DNA from: Ascidia mentula
Taxonomy: Eukaryota > Chordata > Ascidiacea > Phlebobranchia > Ascidiidae
NCBI GenBank assembly: GCA_947561715.1
Contig: OX387199.1
Span: forward strand, 12,033,001-12,097,000
Reading direction: 5' to 3'
Length of the DNA: 64,000 nucleotides
Part shown: positions 13,820-28,189 of the stretch, piece after piece
How positions within the stretch are numbered: position 1 is the first letter of the stretch
How the letters are laid out: each line of letters opens with the position of its first letter
Notes under the pieces: generated by a model
The model's database searches: none
Seen by the model: only the letters and a program-made list of their open reading frames with translations
Told to the model about the DNA's origin: nothing
Program-made: the position numbers and the translations under genes

Positions 13820-16800
13820 ACAAGCTTTATTATACAGTGGGAAACGCTGATAATCCAGTACTGAGTTTGCGGTTGCACAACGTATGTAACTATGCGATTT
13901 CAGCACTTGTCCATTTTGCAGTATATGACTTTTCGATAAAAAATATTTTTTTTCAGTACAAGCTTTATTATACAGTGGAAAAGGCTGATACTCCAGTACT
14001 GAGTTTGCGGTTGCACAACGTATGTAACTATGCGATTTCAGCACTTGTCCATTTTGCAGTATATGACTTTTCGATAAAAAATATTTTTTTTCAGTACAAG
14101 CTTTATTATACAGTGGAAAACGCTGATACTCCAGTACTGAGTTTGCGGTTGCACAACGTATGTAACTATGCGATTTCAGCACTTGTCCATTTTGCAGTAT
14201 ATGACTTTTCGATAAAAAATATTTTTTTCATTACAAGCTTTATTATACAGTGGAAAACGCTGGTACTCCAGTATTGCTTTTGCGGTTGCACAACGTATGT
14301 AACTATGCAATTTCAGCACTTGTCCATTTTGCAGTATATGACTTTTCGTGGAAAAATATTTTTTTTCATCACAAGCTTTATTATACAGTGGAAAACGCTG
14401 ATACTCCAGTATTGCGTTTGCGGTTGCACAACGTATGTAACTATGCGCTTTCAGCACTTGTCCATATTGCAGTATATGACTTTTCGGTAAAAAATATTTT
14501 TTTTCATTACAAGCTTTATTATACAGTGGAAAACGCTGGTACTCCAGTATTGCTTTTGCGGTTGCACAACGTATGTAACTATGCGATTTCAGCACTTGTC
14601 CATTTTGCAGTAATGACTTTCCGATAAAAAATATTTTTTTTCATTACAAGCTTTATTATACAGTGGAAAAGGCTGATACTCCAGTATTGAGTTTGCGGTT
14701 GCACAACGTATGTAACTATGCGATTTCAGCACTTGTCCATTTTGCAGTATACGACTTTTCGGTAAAAAATATTTTTTTTTAGTACAAGCTTTATTATACA
14801 GTGGAAAACGCTGGTACTCCAGTATTGCTTTTGCGGTTGCACAACGTATGTAATCATGCGATTTCAGCACTTGTCCATTTTGCAGTATATGACTTTTCGA
14901 TAAAAAATAGTTTTTTTTCTGTACAAGCTTTATTATACAGTGGAAAACGCTGATACTCCAGTACTGAGTTTGCGGTTGCACAACGTATGTAACCATGCGA
15001 TTTCAGCACTTGTCCATTTTGCAGTATATGACTTTTCGATATAAAATATTTTTTTTCAGTACAAGCTTTATTATACAGTGGAAAACGCTGATACTCCAGT
15101 ACTGAGTTTGCGGTTGCACAACGTATGTAACCATGCGATTTCAGCACTTGTCCATTTTGCAGTATACGACTTTTCGGTAAAAAATATTTTTTTTTAGTAC
15201 AAGCTTTATTATACAGTGGAAAACGCTAGTACTCCAGTATTGCTTTTGCGGTTGCACAACGTATGTAACTATGCGATTTCAGCACTTGTCCATTTTGCAG
15301 TATATGACTTTTCGATAAAAAATAGTTTTTTTTCTGTACAAGCTTTATTATACAGTGGGAAACGCTGATACTCCAGTACTGAGTTTGCGGTTGCACAACG
15401 TATGTAACTATGCGATTTCAGCACTTGTCCATTTTGCAGTATATGACTTTTCGATAAAAAATATTTTTTTTCAGTACAAGCTTTATTATACAGTGGAAAA
15501 CGCTGATACTCCAGTATTGCGTTTGCGGTTGCACAACGTATGTAACTGTGCGATTTCAGCACTTGTCCATTTTGCAGTATATGACTTTTCGATAAAAAAT
15601 ATTTTTTTTCAGTACAAGCTTTATTATACAGTGGAAAACGCTGATACTCCAGTTTTGCGTTTGCGGTTGCACAACGTATGTAACTATGCGCTTTCAGCAC
15701 TTGTCCATTTTGCAGTATATGACTTTTCGATAAAAAATATTTTTTTTCAGTACAAGCTTTATTATACAGTGGAAAACGCTGATACTCCAGTTTTGCGTTT
15801 GCGGTTGCATAACGTATGTAACTCTGCGCTTTCAGCACTTGTCCATTTTGCAGTATATGACTTTTCGAAAAAAAATATTTTTTTTCAGTACAAGCTTTAT
15901 TATACAGTGGGAAACGCTGATAATCCAGTACTGAGTTTGCGGTTGCACAACGTATGTAACTATGCGATTTCAGCACTTGTCCATTTTGCAGTATATGACT
16001 TTTCGATAAAAAATATTTTTTTTCAGTACAAGCTTTATTATACAGTGGAAAAGGCTGATACTCCAGTACTGAGTTTGCGGTTGCACAACGTATGTAACTA
16101 TGCGATTTCAGCACTTGTCCATTTTGCAGTATATGACTTTTCGATAAAAAATATTTTTTTTCAGTACAAGCTTTATTATACAGTGGAAAACGCTGATACT
16201 CCAGTACTGAGTTTGCGGTTGCACAACGTATGTAACTATGCGATTTCAGCACTTGTCCATTTTGCAGTATATGACTTTTCGATAAAAAATATTTTTTTCA
16301 TTACAAGCTTTATTATACAGTGGAAAACGCTGGTACTCCAGTATTGCTTTTGCGGTTGCACAACGTATGTAACTATGCAATTTCAGCACTTGTCCATTTT
16401 GCAGTATATGACTTTTCGTGGAAAAATATTTTTTTTCATCACAAGCTTTATTATACAGTGGAAAACGCTGATACTCCAGTATTGCGTTTGCGGTTGCACA
16501 ACGTATGTAACTATGCGCTTTCAGCACTTGTCCATATTGCAGTATATGACTTTTCGGTAAAAAATATTTTTTTTCATTACAAGCTTTATTATACAGTGGA
16601 AAACGCTGGTACTCCAGTATTGCTTTTGCGGTTGCACAACGTATGTAACTATGCGATTTCAGCACTTGTCCATTTTGCAGTAATGACTTTCCGATAAAAA
16701 ATATTTTTTTTCATTACAAGCTTTATTATACAGTGGAAAAGGCTGATACTCCAGTATTGAGTTTGCGGTTGCACAACGTATGTAACTATGCGATTTCAGC

Positions 16801-17979
16801 ACTTGTCCATTTTGCAGTATACGACTTTTCGGTAAAAAATATTTTTTTTTAGTACAAGCTTTATTATACAGTGGAAAACGCTGGTACTCCAGTATTGCTT
16901 TTGCGGTTGCACAACGTATGTAATCATGCGATTTCAGCACTTGTCCATTTTGCAGTATATGACTTTTCGATAAAAAATAGTTTTTTTTCTGTACAAGCTT
17001 TATTATACAGTGGAAAACGCTGATACTCCAGTACTGAGTTTGCGGTTGCACAACGTATGTAACCATGCGATTTCAGCACTTGTCCATTTTGCAGTATATG
17101 ACTTTTCGATATAAAATATTTTTTTTCAGTACAAGCTTTATTATACAGTGGAAAACGCTGATACTCCAGTACTGAGTTTGCGGTTGCACAACGTATGTAA
17201 CCATGCGATTTCAGCACTTGTCCATTTTGCAGTATACGACTTTTCGGTAAAAAATATTTTTTTTTAGTACAAGCTTTATTATACAGTGGAAAACGCTAGT
17301 ACTCCAGTATTGCTTTTGCGGTTGCACAACGTATGTAACTATGCGATTTCAGCACTTGTCCATTTTGCAGTATATGACTTTTCGATAAAAAATAGTTTTT
17401 TTTCTGTACAAGCTTTATTATACAGTGGGAAACGCTGATACTCCAGTACTGAGTTTGCGGTTGCACAACGTATGTAACTATGCGATTTCAGCACTTGTCC
17501 ATTTTGCAGTATATGACTTTTCGATAAAAAATATTTTTTTTCAGTACAAGCTTTATTATACAGTGGAAAACGCTGATACTCCAGTATTGCGTTTGCGGTT
17601 GCACAACGTATGTAACTGTGCGATTTCAGCACTTGTCCATTTTGCAGTATATGACTTTTCGATAAAAAATATTTTTTTTCAGTACAAGCTTTATTATACA
17701 GTGGAAAACGCTGATACTCCAGTTTTGCGTTTGCGGTTGCACAACGTATGTAACTATGCGCTTTCAGCACTTGTCCATTTTGCAGTATATGACTTTTCGA
17801 TAAAAAATATTTTTTTTCAGTACAAGCTTTATTATACAGTGGAAAACGCTGATACTCCAGTTTTGCGTTTGCGGTTGCATAACGTATGTAACTCTGCGCT
17901 TTCAGCACTTGTCCATTTTGCAGTATATGACTTTTCGAAAAAAAATATTTTTTTTCAGTACAAGCTTTATTATACAGTG
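13820..17979 (+). repeat. Higher-order repeat: 2 copies of 15 monomers (2070 bp)
   Basis: 13820-15889 and 15890-17959 carry the same variant series at offset 2070 bp, exactly 15 x 138. Markers include the GATAATCC monomer (13851, 15921), the CAGTAATGAC 1-bp deletion (about 14608, 16678) and TTCGATATAAAAT (15035, 17105). I noticed no difference between the copies over the parts I compared, so this looks like a very recent duplication. The match ends near 15910/17980, where GTGGGAAAC gives way to GTGGAAAAC. Confidence 0.88.
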
Positions 17980-20900
17980 GAAAACGCTGATACTCCAGTA
18001 CTGAGTTTGCGGTTGCACAACGTATGTAACCATGCGATTTCAGCACTTGTCCATTTTGCAGTATACGACTTTTCGGTAAAAAACTATTTTTTTTCAGTAC
18101 AAGCTTTATTATACAGTGGAAAACGCTGATACTCCAGTTTTGCGTTTGCGGTTGCACAACGTATGTAACTATGCGATTTCAGCACTTGTCCATTTTGCAG
18201 TATATGACTTTTCGATAAAAAATATTTTTTTTCCTGTACAAGCTTTATTATACAGTGGAAAACGCTGATACTCCAGTACTGAGTTTGCGGTTGCACAACG
18301 TATGTAACTATGCGATTTCAGCACTTGTCCATTTTGCAGTATATGACTTTTCGATAAAAAATATTTTTTTCATTACAAGCTTTATTATACAGTGGAAAAC
18401 GCTGATACTCCAGTATTGTGTTTGCGGTTGCACAACGTATGTAACTATGCGCTTTCAGCACTTGTCCATATTGCAGTATATGACTTTTCGATAAAAAATA
18501 TTTTTTTTCATTACAAGCTTTATTATGAAGTGGAAAACGCTGGTACTCCAGTATTGCTTTTGCGGTTGCACAACGTATGTAACTATGCGATTTCAGCACT
18601 TGTCCATTTTGCAGTATATGACTTTTCGATAAAAAATATTTTTTTTCAGTACAAGCTTTATTATACAGTGGAAAACGCTGATACTCCAGTACTGAGTTTG
18701 CAGTTGCACAACGTATGTAACCATGCGATTTCAGCACTTGTCCATTTTGCAGTATATGACTTTTCGGTAAAAAATATTTTTTTTTAGTACAAGCTTTATT
18801 ATACAGTGGAAAACGCTGGTACTCCAGTATTGCTTTTGCGGTTGCACAACGTATGTAACTATGCGATTTCAGCACTTGTCCATTTTGCAGTATATGACTT
18901 TTCGATAAAAAATAGTTTTTTTTCTGTACAAGCTTTATTATACAGTGGAAAACGCTGATACTCCAGTACTGAGTTTGCGGTTGCACAACGTATGTAATTA
19001 TGCGATTTCAGCACTTGTCCATTTTGCAGTATATGACTTTTCGATAAAAAACATTTTTTTTCAGTACAAGCTTTATTATACGGTGGAAAACGCTGATACT
19101 CCAGTATTGCGTTTGCGGTTGCACAACGTATGTAACTATGCGCTTTCAGCACTTGTCCATATTGCAGTATATGACTTTTCGATAAAAAATACTTTTTTTC
19201 ATTACAAGCTTTATTATACAGTGGAAAACGCTGGTACTCCAGTATTGCTTTTGCGGTTGCACAACGTATGTAACTATGCAATTTCAGCACTTGTCCATTT
19301 TGCAGTATATGACTTTTCGTGGAAAAATATTTTTTTTCATCACAAGCTTTATTATACAGTGGAAAACGCTGATACTCCAGTATTGCGTTTGCGGTTGCAC
19401 AACGTATGTAACTATGCGCTTTCAGCACTTGTCCATTTTGCAGTATATGACTTTTCGATAAAAAATATTTTTTTTCAGTACAAGCTTTATTACACAGGGG
19501 AAAACGCTGATACTCCAGTATTGCGTTTGCGGTTGCACAACGTATGTAACTATGCGCTTTCAGCACTTGTCCATTTTGCAGTATATGACTTTTCGATAAA
19601 AAATATTTTTTTTCAGTACAAGCTTTATTATACAGTGGAAAACGCTGATACTCCAGTTTTGCGTTTGCGGTTGCACAACGTATGTAACTATGCGCTTTCA
19701 GCACTTGTCCATTTTGCAGTATATGACTTTTCGAAAAAAAATATTTTTTTTTAGTACAAGCTTTATTATACAGTGGAAAACGCTGATACTCCAGTACTGA
19801 GTTTGCGGTTGCACAACGTATGTAACCATGCGATTTCAGCACTTGTCCATTTTGCAGTATACGACTTTTCAGTAAAAAATATTTTTTTTTAGTACAAGCT
19901 TTATAATACAGTGGAAAACGCTGGTACTCCAGTATTGCTTTTGCGGTTGCACAACGTATGTAACTATGCGATTTCAGCACTTGTCCATTTTGCAGTATAT
20001 GACTTTTCGATAAAAAATAGTTTTTTTTCTGTACAAGCTTTATTATACAGTGGAAAACGCTGATACTCCAGTACTGAGTTTGCGGTTGCACAACGTATGT
20101 AACTATGCGATTTCAGCACTTGTCCATTTTGCAGTATATGACTTTTCGATAAAAAATATTTTTTTTCATTACAAGCTTTATTATACAGTGGAAAAGGCTG
20201 ATACTCCAGTATTGCGTTTGCGGTTGCACAACGTATGTAACTATGCGCTTTCAGCACTTGTCTATATTGCAGTATATGACTTTTCGATAAAAAATATTTT
20301 TTTTCATTACAAGCTTTATTATGAAGTGGAAAACGCTGGTACTCCAGTATTGCTTTTGCGGTTGCACAACGTATGTAACTATGCGATTTCAGCACTTGTC
20401 CATTTTGCAGTATATGACTTTTCGATAAAAAATATTTTTTTTCAGTACAAGCTTTATTATACAGTGGAAAACGCTGATACTCCAGTACTGAGTTTGCGGT
20501 TGCACAACGTATGTAACCATGCGATTTCAGCACTTGTCCATTTTGCAGTATATGACTTTTCGGTAAAAAATATTTTTTTTTAGTACAAGTTTATTATACA
20601 GTGGAAAACGCTAGTACTCCAGTATTGCTTTAGCGGTTGCACAACGTATGTAACTATGCGATTTCAGCACTTGTCCATTTTGCAGTATATGACTTTTCGA
20701 TAAAAAATAGTTTTTTTTCTGTACAAGCTTTATTATACAGTGGGAAACGCTGATACTCCAGTACTGAGTTTGCGGTTGCACAACGTATGTAACTATGCGA
20801 TTTCAGCACTTGTCCATTTTGCAGTATGTGACTTTTCGATAAAAAATAGTTTTTTTCAGTACAAGCTTTATTATACAGTGGAAAACGCTGATACTCCAGT

Positions 20901-23900
20901 ATTGCGTTTGCGGTTGCACAACGTATGTAACTATGCGATTTCAGCACTTGTCCATTTTGCAGTATATGACTTTTCGATAAAAAGTATTTTTTTTCAGTAC
21001 AAGCTTTATTATACAGTGGAAAACGCTGATACTCCAGTATTGCGTTTGCGGTTGCACAACGTATGTAACTATGCGCTTTCAGCACTTGTCCATTTTGCAG
21101 TATATGACTTTTCGATTAAAAATATTTTTTTTCAGTACAAGCTTTATTATACAGTGGAAAACGCTGATACTCCAGTTTTGCGTTTGCGGTTGCACAACGT
21201 ATGTAACTATGCGCTTTCAGCACTTGTCCATTTTGCAGTATATGACTTTTCGAAAAAAAATATTTTTTTTTAGTACAAGCTTTATTATACAGTGGAAAAG
21301 GCTGATACTCCAGTATTGCGTTTGCGGTTGCACAACGTATGTAACTATGCGATTTCAGCACTTGTCCATTTTGCAGTATACGACTTTTCGGTAAAAAATA
21401 TTTTTTTTTAGTACAAGCTTTATTATACAGTGGAAAACGCTGGTACTCCAGTATTGCTTTTGCGGTTGCACAACGTATGTAATCATGCGATTTCAGCACT
21501 TGTCCATTTTGCAGTATATGACTTTTCGATAAAAAATAGTTTTTTTTCTGTACAAGCTTTATTTTTCAGTGGAAAACGCTGATACTCCAGTACTGAGTTT
21601 GCGGTTGCACAACGTATGTAACCATGCGATTTCAGCACTTGTCCATTTTGCAGTATATGACTTTTCGATATAAAATATTTTTTTTCAGTACAAGCTTTAT
21701 TATACAGTGGAAAACGCTGATACTCCAGTACTGAGTTTGCGGTTGCACAACGTATGTAACCATGCGATTTCAGCACTTGTCCATTTTGCAGTATACGACT
21801 TTTCGGTAAAAAATATTTTTTTTTAGTACAAGCTTTATTATACAGTGGAAAACGCTAGTACTCCAGTATTGCTTTTGCGGTTGCACAACGTATGTAACTA
21901 TGCGATTTCAGCACTTGTCCATTTTGCAGTATATGACTTTTCGATAAAAAATAGTTTTTTTTCTGTACAAGCTTTATTATACAGTGGGAAACGCTGATAC
22001 TCCAGTACTGAGTTTGCGGTTGCACAACGTATGTAACTATGCGATTTCAGCACTTGTCCATTTTGCAGTATATGACTTTTCGACAAAAAATATTTTTTTT
22101 CAGTACAAGCTTTATTATACAGTGGAAAACGCTGATACTCCAGTATTGCGTTTGCGGTTGCACAACGTATGTAACTGTGCGATTTCAGCACTTGTCCATT
22201 TTGCAGTATATGACTTTTCGATAAAAAATATTTTTTTTCAGTACAAGCTTTATTATACAGTGGAAAACGCTGATACTCCAGTTTTGCGTTTGCGGTTGCA
22301 CAACGTATGTAACTATGCGCTTTCAGCACTTGTCCATTTTGCAGTATATGACTTTTCGATAAAAAATATTTTTTTTCAGTACAAGCTTTATTATACAGTG
22401 GAAAACGCTGATACTCCAGTTTTGCGTTTGCGGTTGCATAACGTATGTAACTATGCGCTTTCAGCACTTGTCCATTTTGCAGTATATGACTTTTCGAAAA
22501 AAAATATTTTTTTTTAGTACAAGCTTTATTATACAGTGGAAAACGCTGATACTCCAGTACTGAGTTTGCGGTTGCACAACGTATGTAACCATGCGATTTC
22601 AGCACTTGTCCATTTTGCAGTATACGACTTTTCGGTAAAAAACTATTTTTTTTCAGTACAAGCTTTATTATACAGTGGAAAACGCTGATACTCCAGTTTT
22701 GCGTTTGCGGTTGCACAACGTATGTAACTATGCGATTTCAGCACTTGTCCATTTTGCAGTATATGACTTTTCGATAAAAAATATTTTTTTTCCTGTACAA
22801 GCTTTATTATACAGTGGAAAACGCTGATACTCCAGTACTGAGTTTGCGGTTGCACAACGTATGTAACTATGCGATTTCAGCACTTGTCCATTTTGCAGTA
22901 TATGACTTTTCGATAAAAAATATTTTTTTCATTACAAGCTTTATTATACAGTGGAAAACGCTGATACTCCAGTATTGTGTTTGCGGTTGCACAACGTATG
23001 TAACTATGCGCTTTCAGCACTTGTCCATATTGCAGTATATGACTTTTCGATAAAAAATATTTTTTTTCATTACAAGCTTTATTATGAAGTGGAAAACGCT
23101 GGTACTCCAGTATTGCTTTTGCGGTTGCACAACGTATGTAACTATGCGATTTCAGCACTTGTCCATTTTGCAGTATATGACTTTTCGATAAAAAATATTT
23201 TTTTTCAGTACAAGCTTTATTATACAGTGGAAAACGCTGATACTCCAGTACTGAGTTTGCAGTTGCACAACGTATGTAACCATGCGATTTCAGCACTTGT
23301 CCATTTTGCAGTATATGACTTTTCGGTAAAAAATATTTTTTTTTAGTACAAGCTTTATTATACAGTGGAAAACGCTGGTACTCCAGTATTGCTTTTGCGG
23401 TTGCACAACATATGTAACTATGCGATTTCAGCACTTGTCCATTTTGCAGTATATGACTTTTCGATAAAAAATAGTTTTTTTTCTGTACAAGCTTTATTAT
23501 ACAGTGGAAAACGCTGATACTCCAGTACTGAGTTTGCGGTTGCACAACGTATGTAATTATGCGATTTCAGCACTTGTCCATTTTGCAGTATATGACTTTT
23601 CGATAAAAAATATTTTTTTTCGGTACAAGCTTTATTATACGGTGGAAAACGCTGATACTCCAGTATTGCGTTTGCGGTTGCTCAACGTATGTAACTATGC
23701 GCTTTCAGCACTTGTCCATATTGCAGTATATGACTTTTCGATAAAAAATACTTTTTTTCATTACAAGCTTTATTATACAGTGGAAAACGCTGGTACTCCA
23801 GTATTGCTTTTGCGGTTGCACAACGTATGTAACTATGCAATTTCAGCACTTGTCCATTTTGCAGTATATGACTTTTCGTGGAAAAATATTTTTTTTCATC

Positions 23901-25143
23901 ACAAGCTTTATTATACAGTGGAAAACGCTGATACTCCAGTATTGCGTTTGCGGTTGCACAACGTATGTAACTATGCGCTTTCAGCACTTGTCCATTTTGC
24001 AGTATATGACTTTTCGATAAAAAATATTTTTTTTCAGTACAAGCTTTATTACACAGGGGAAAACGCTGATACTCCAGTATTGCGTTTGCGGTTGCACAAC
24101 GTATGTAACTATGCGCTTTCAGCACTTGTCCATTTTGCAGTATATGACTTTTCGATAAAAAATATTTTTTTTCAGTACAAGCTTTATTATACAGTGGAAA
24201 ACGCTGATACTCCAGTTTTGCGTTTGCGGTTGCACAACGTATGTAACTATGCGCTTTCAGCACTTGTCCATTTTGCAGTATATGACTTTTCGAAAAAAAA
24301 TATTTTTTTTTAGTACAAGCTTTATTATACAGTGGAAAACGCTGATACTCCAGTACTGAGTTTGCGGTTGCACAACGTATGTAACCATGCGATTTCAGCA
24401 CTTGTCCATTTTGCAGTATACGACTTTTCAGTAAAAAATATTTTTTTTTAGTACAAGCTTTATAATACAGTGGAAAACGCTGGTACTCCAGTATTGCTTT
24501 TGCGGTTGCACAACGTATGTAACTATGCGATTTCAGCACTTGTCCATTTTGCAGTATATGACTTTTCGATAAAAAATAGTTTTTTTTCTGTACAAGCTTT
24601 ATTATACAGTGGAAAACGCTGATACTCCAGTACTGAGTTTGCGGTTGCACAACGTATGTAACTATGCGATTTCAGCACTTGTCCATTTTGCAGTATATGA
24701 CTTTTCGATAAAAAATATTTTTTTTCATTACAAGCTTTATTATACAGTGGAAAAGGCTGATACTCCAGTATTGCGTTTGCGGTTGCACAACGTATGTAAC
24801 TATGCGCTTTCAGCACTTGTCTATATTGCAGTATATGACTTTTCGATAAAAAATATTTTTTTTCATTACAAGCTTTATTATGAAGTGGAAAACGCTGGTA
24901 CTCCAGTATTGCTTTTGCGGTTGCACAACGTATGTAACTATGCGATTTCAGCACTTGTCCATTTTGCAGTATATGACTTTTCGATAAAAAATATTTTTTT
25001 TCAGTACAAGCTTTATTATACAGTGGAAAACGCTGATACTCCAGTACTGAGTTTGCGGTTGCACAACGTATGTAACCATGCGATTTCAGCACTTGTCCAT
25101 TTTGCAGTATATGACTTTTCGGTAAAAAATATTTTTTTTTAGT
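16730..25143 (+). repeat. 3.9-kb satellite block repeated at 4559 bp (33 monomers)
   Basis: About 16730-20584 recurs at about 21289-25143 with constant offset 4559 bp. Shared rare markers include TTTTTTTTCCTGTAC (18229, 22788), TATTGTGTTTGC (18413, 22972), TTTGCAGTTGC (18707, 23266) and ATTACACAGGGGAAAA (19489, 24048). A few substitutions separate the copies (for example CACAACGTATG against CACAACATATG near 23407). The right edge falls at a monomer where one copy lost a base of the HindIII site (about 20588). Confidence 0.85.
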
Positions 25144-26975
25144 GCAAGCTTTATTATACAGTGGAAAACGCTGATACTCCAGTATTGCGTTTGCGGTTGC
25201 GCAACGTATGTAACTATGCGCTTTCAGCACTTGTCCATTTTGCAGTATATGACTTTTCGATAAAAAATATTTTTCTTCAGTACAAGCTTTATTATGCAGT
25301 GGAAAACGCTGATACTCCAGTTTTGCGTTTGCGGTTGCACAACGTATGTAACTATGCGATTTCAGCACTTGCCCATTTTGCAGTATATGACTTTTCGATA
25401 AAAAATAGTTTTTTTTCTGTACAAGCTTTATTATACAGTGGAAAACGCTGATACTCCAGTACTGAGTTTGCGGTTGCACAACGTATGTAACTATGCGATT
25501 TCAGCACTTGTCCATTTTGCAGTATATGACTTTTCGATAAAAAATATTTTTTTTCAGTACAAGCTTTATTATACAGTGGAAAACGCTGATACTCCAGTAT
25601 TGCGTTTGCGGTTGCACAACGTATGTAACTATGCGCTTTCAGCACTTGTCCATTTTGCAGTATATGACTTTTCGATAAAAAATATTTTTTTTCAGTACAA
25701 GCTTTATTATACAGTGGAAAACGCTGATACTCCAGTTTTGCGTTTGCGGTTGCACAACGTATGTAACTATGCGCTTTCAGCACTTGTCCATTTTGCAGTA
25801 TATGACTTTTCGATAAAAAATATTTTTTTTCAGTACAAGCTTTATTATACAGTGGAAAACGCTGATACTCCAGTTTTGCGTTTGCGGTTGCACAACGTAT
25901 GTAACTATGCGCTTTCAGCACTTGTCCATTTTGCAGTATATGACTTTTCGAAAAAAAATATTTTTTTTTAGTACAAGCTTTATTATACAGTGGAAAACGC
26001 TGATACTCCAGTACTGAGTTTGCGGTTGCACAACGTATGTAACCATGCGATTTCAGCACTTGTCCATTTTGCAGTATACGACTTTTCAGTAAAAAATATT
26101 TTTTTTTAGTACAAGCTTTATAATACAGTGGAAAACGCTGGTACTCCAGTATTGCTTTTGCGGTTGCACAACGTATGTAACTATGCGATTTCAGCACTTG
26201 TCCATTTTGCAGTATATGACTTTTCGATAAAAAATAGTTTTTTTTCTGTACAAGCTTTATTATACAGTGGAAAACGCTGATACTCCAGTACTGAGTTTGC
26301 GGTTGCACAACGTATGTAACTATGCGATTTCAGCACTTGTCCATTTTGCAGTATATGACTTTTCGATAAAAAATATTTTTTTTCATTACAAGCTTTATTA
26401 TACAGTGGAAAAGGCTGATACTCCAGTTTTGCGTTTGCGGTTGCACAACGTATGTAACTATGCGCTTTCAGCACTTGTCTATATTGCAGTATATGACTTT
26501 TCGATAAAAAATATTTTTTTTCATTACAAGCTTTATTATGAAGTGGAAAACGCTGGTACTCCAGTATTGCTTTTGCGGTTGCACAACGTATGTAACTATG
26601 CGATTTCAGCACTTGTCCATTTTGCAGTATATGACTTTCCGATAAAAAATATTTTTTTTCAGTACAAGCTTTATTATACAGTGGAAAACGCTGATACTCC
26701 AGTACTGAGTTTGCGGTTGCACAACGTATGTAACCATGCGATTTCAGCACTTGTCCATTTTGCAGTATATGACTTTTCGGTAAAAAATATTTTTTTTTAG
26801 TACAAGCATTATTATACAGTGGAAAACGCTGATACTCCAGTATTGCGTTTGCGGTTGCGCAACGTATGTAACTATGCGCTTTCAGCACTTGTCCATTTTG
26901 CAGTATATGACTTTTCGATAAAAAATATTTTTCTTCAGTACAAGCTTTATTATGCAGTGGAAAACGCTGATACTC
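24320..26975 (+). repeat. 12-monomer duplication (offset 1658 bp)
   Basis: Monomers from about 24.3 to 25.3 kb recur from about 26.0 to 27.0 kb at offset 1658 bp. Shared markers are TTCAGTAAAAAAT, the altered AAGCTTTATAATAC (24467, 26125), CTTGTCTATATTG (24828, 26486) and GAAGTGG (24882, 26540). One marker separates them: the later copy has AAGCATTATTA near 26815 where the earlier has the normal HindIII-containing sequence. Confidence 0.78.
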
Positions 26976-28189
26976 CAGTACTGAGTTTGCGGTTGCACAA
27001 CGTATGTAACCATGCGATTTCAGCACTTGTCCATTTTGCAGTATACGACTTTTCGGTAAAAAATATTTTTTTTCAGTGCAAGCTTTATTATACAGTGGAA
27101 AACGCTGATACTCCAGTTTTGCGTTTGCGGTTGCACAACGTATGTAACTATGCGATTTCAGCACTTGTCCATTTTGCAGTATATGACTTTTCGATAAAAA
27201 ATAGTTTTTTTTCTGTACAAGCTTCATCATACAGTGGAAAACGCTGATACTCCAGTACTGAGTTTGCGGTTGCACAACGTATGTAACTATGCGATTTCAG
27301 CACTTGTCCATTTTGCAGTATATGACTTTTCGATAAAAAATATTTTTTTTCATTACAAGCTTTATTATACAGTGGAAAACGCTGATACTCCAGTATTGCG
27401 TTTGCGGTTGCACAACGTATGTAACTATGCGATTTCAGCACTTGTCCATTTTGCTGTATATGACTTTTCGATAAAAAATAGTTTTTTTTCTGTACAAGCT
27501 TTATTATACAGTGGAAAACGCTGATACTCCAGTACTGAGTTTGCGGTTGCACAACGTATGTAACTATGCGATTTCAGCACTTGTCCATTTTGCAGTATAT
27601 GACTTTTCGATAAAAAATATTTTTTTTCAGTACAAGCTTTATTATACAGTGGAAAACGCTGATACTCCAGTATTGCGTTTGCGGTTGCACAACGTATGTA
27701 ACTATGCGCTTTCAGCACTTGTCCATATTGCAGTATATGACTTTTCGATAAAAAATACTTTTTTTCATTACAAGCTTTATTATACAGTGGAAAACGCTGG
27801 TACTCCAGTATTGCTTTTGCGGTTGCACAACGTATGTAACTATGCAATTTCAGCACTTGTCCATTTTGCAGTATATGACTTTTCGTGGAAAAATATTTTT
27901 TTTCATCACAAGCTTTATTATACAGTGGAAAACGCTGATACTCCAGTATTGCGTTTGCGGTTGCACAACGTATGTAACTATGCGCTTTCAGCACTTGTCC
28001 ATATTGCAGTATATGACTTTTCGGTAAAAAATATTTTTTTTCATTACAAGCTTTATTATACAGTGGAAAACGCTGGTACTCCAGTATTGCTTTTGCGGTT
28101 GCACAACGTATGTAACTATGCGATTTCAGCACTTGTCCATTTTGCAGTATATGACTTTTCGATAAAAAATAGTTTTTTTTCTGTACAAG

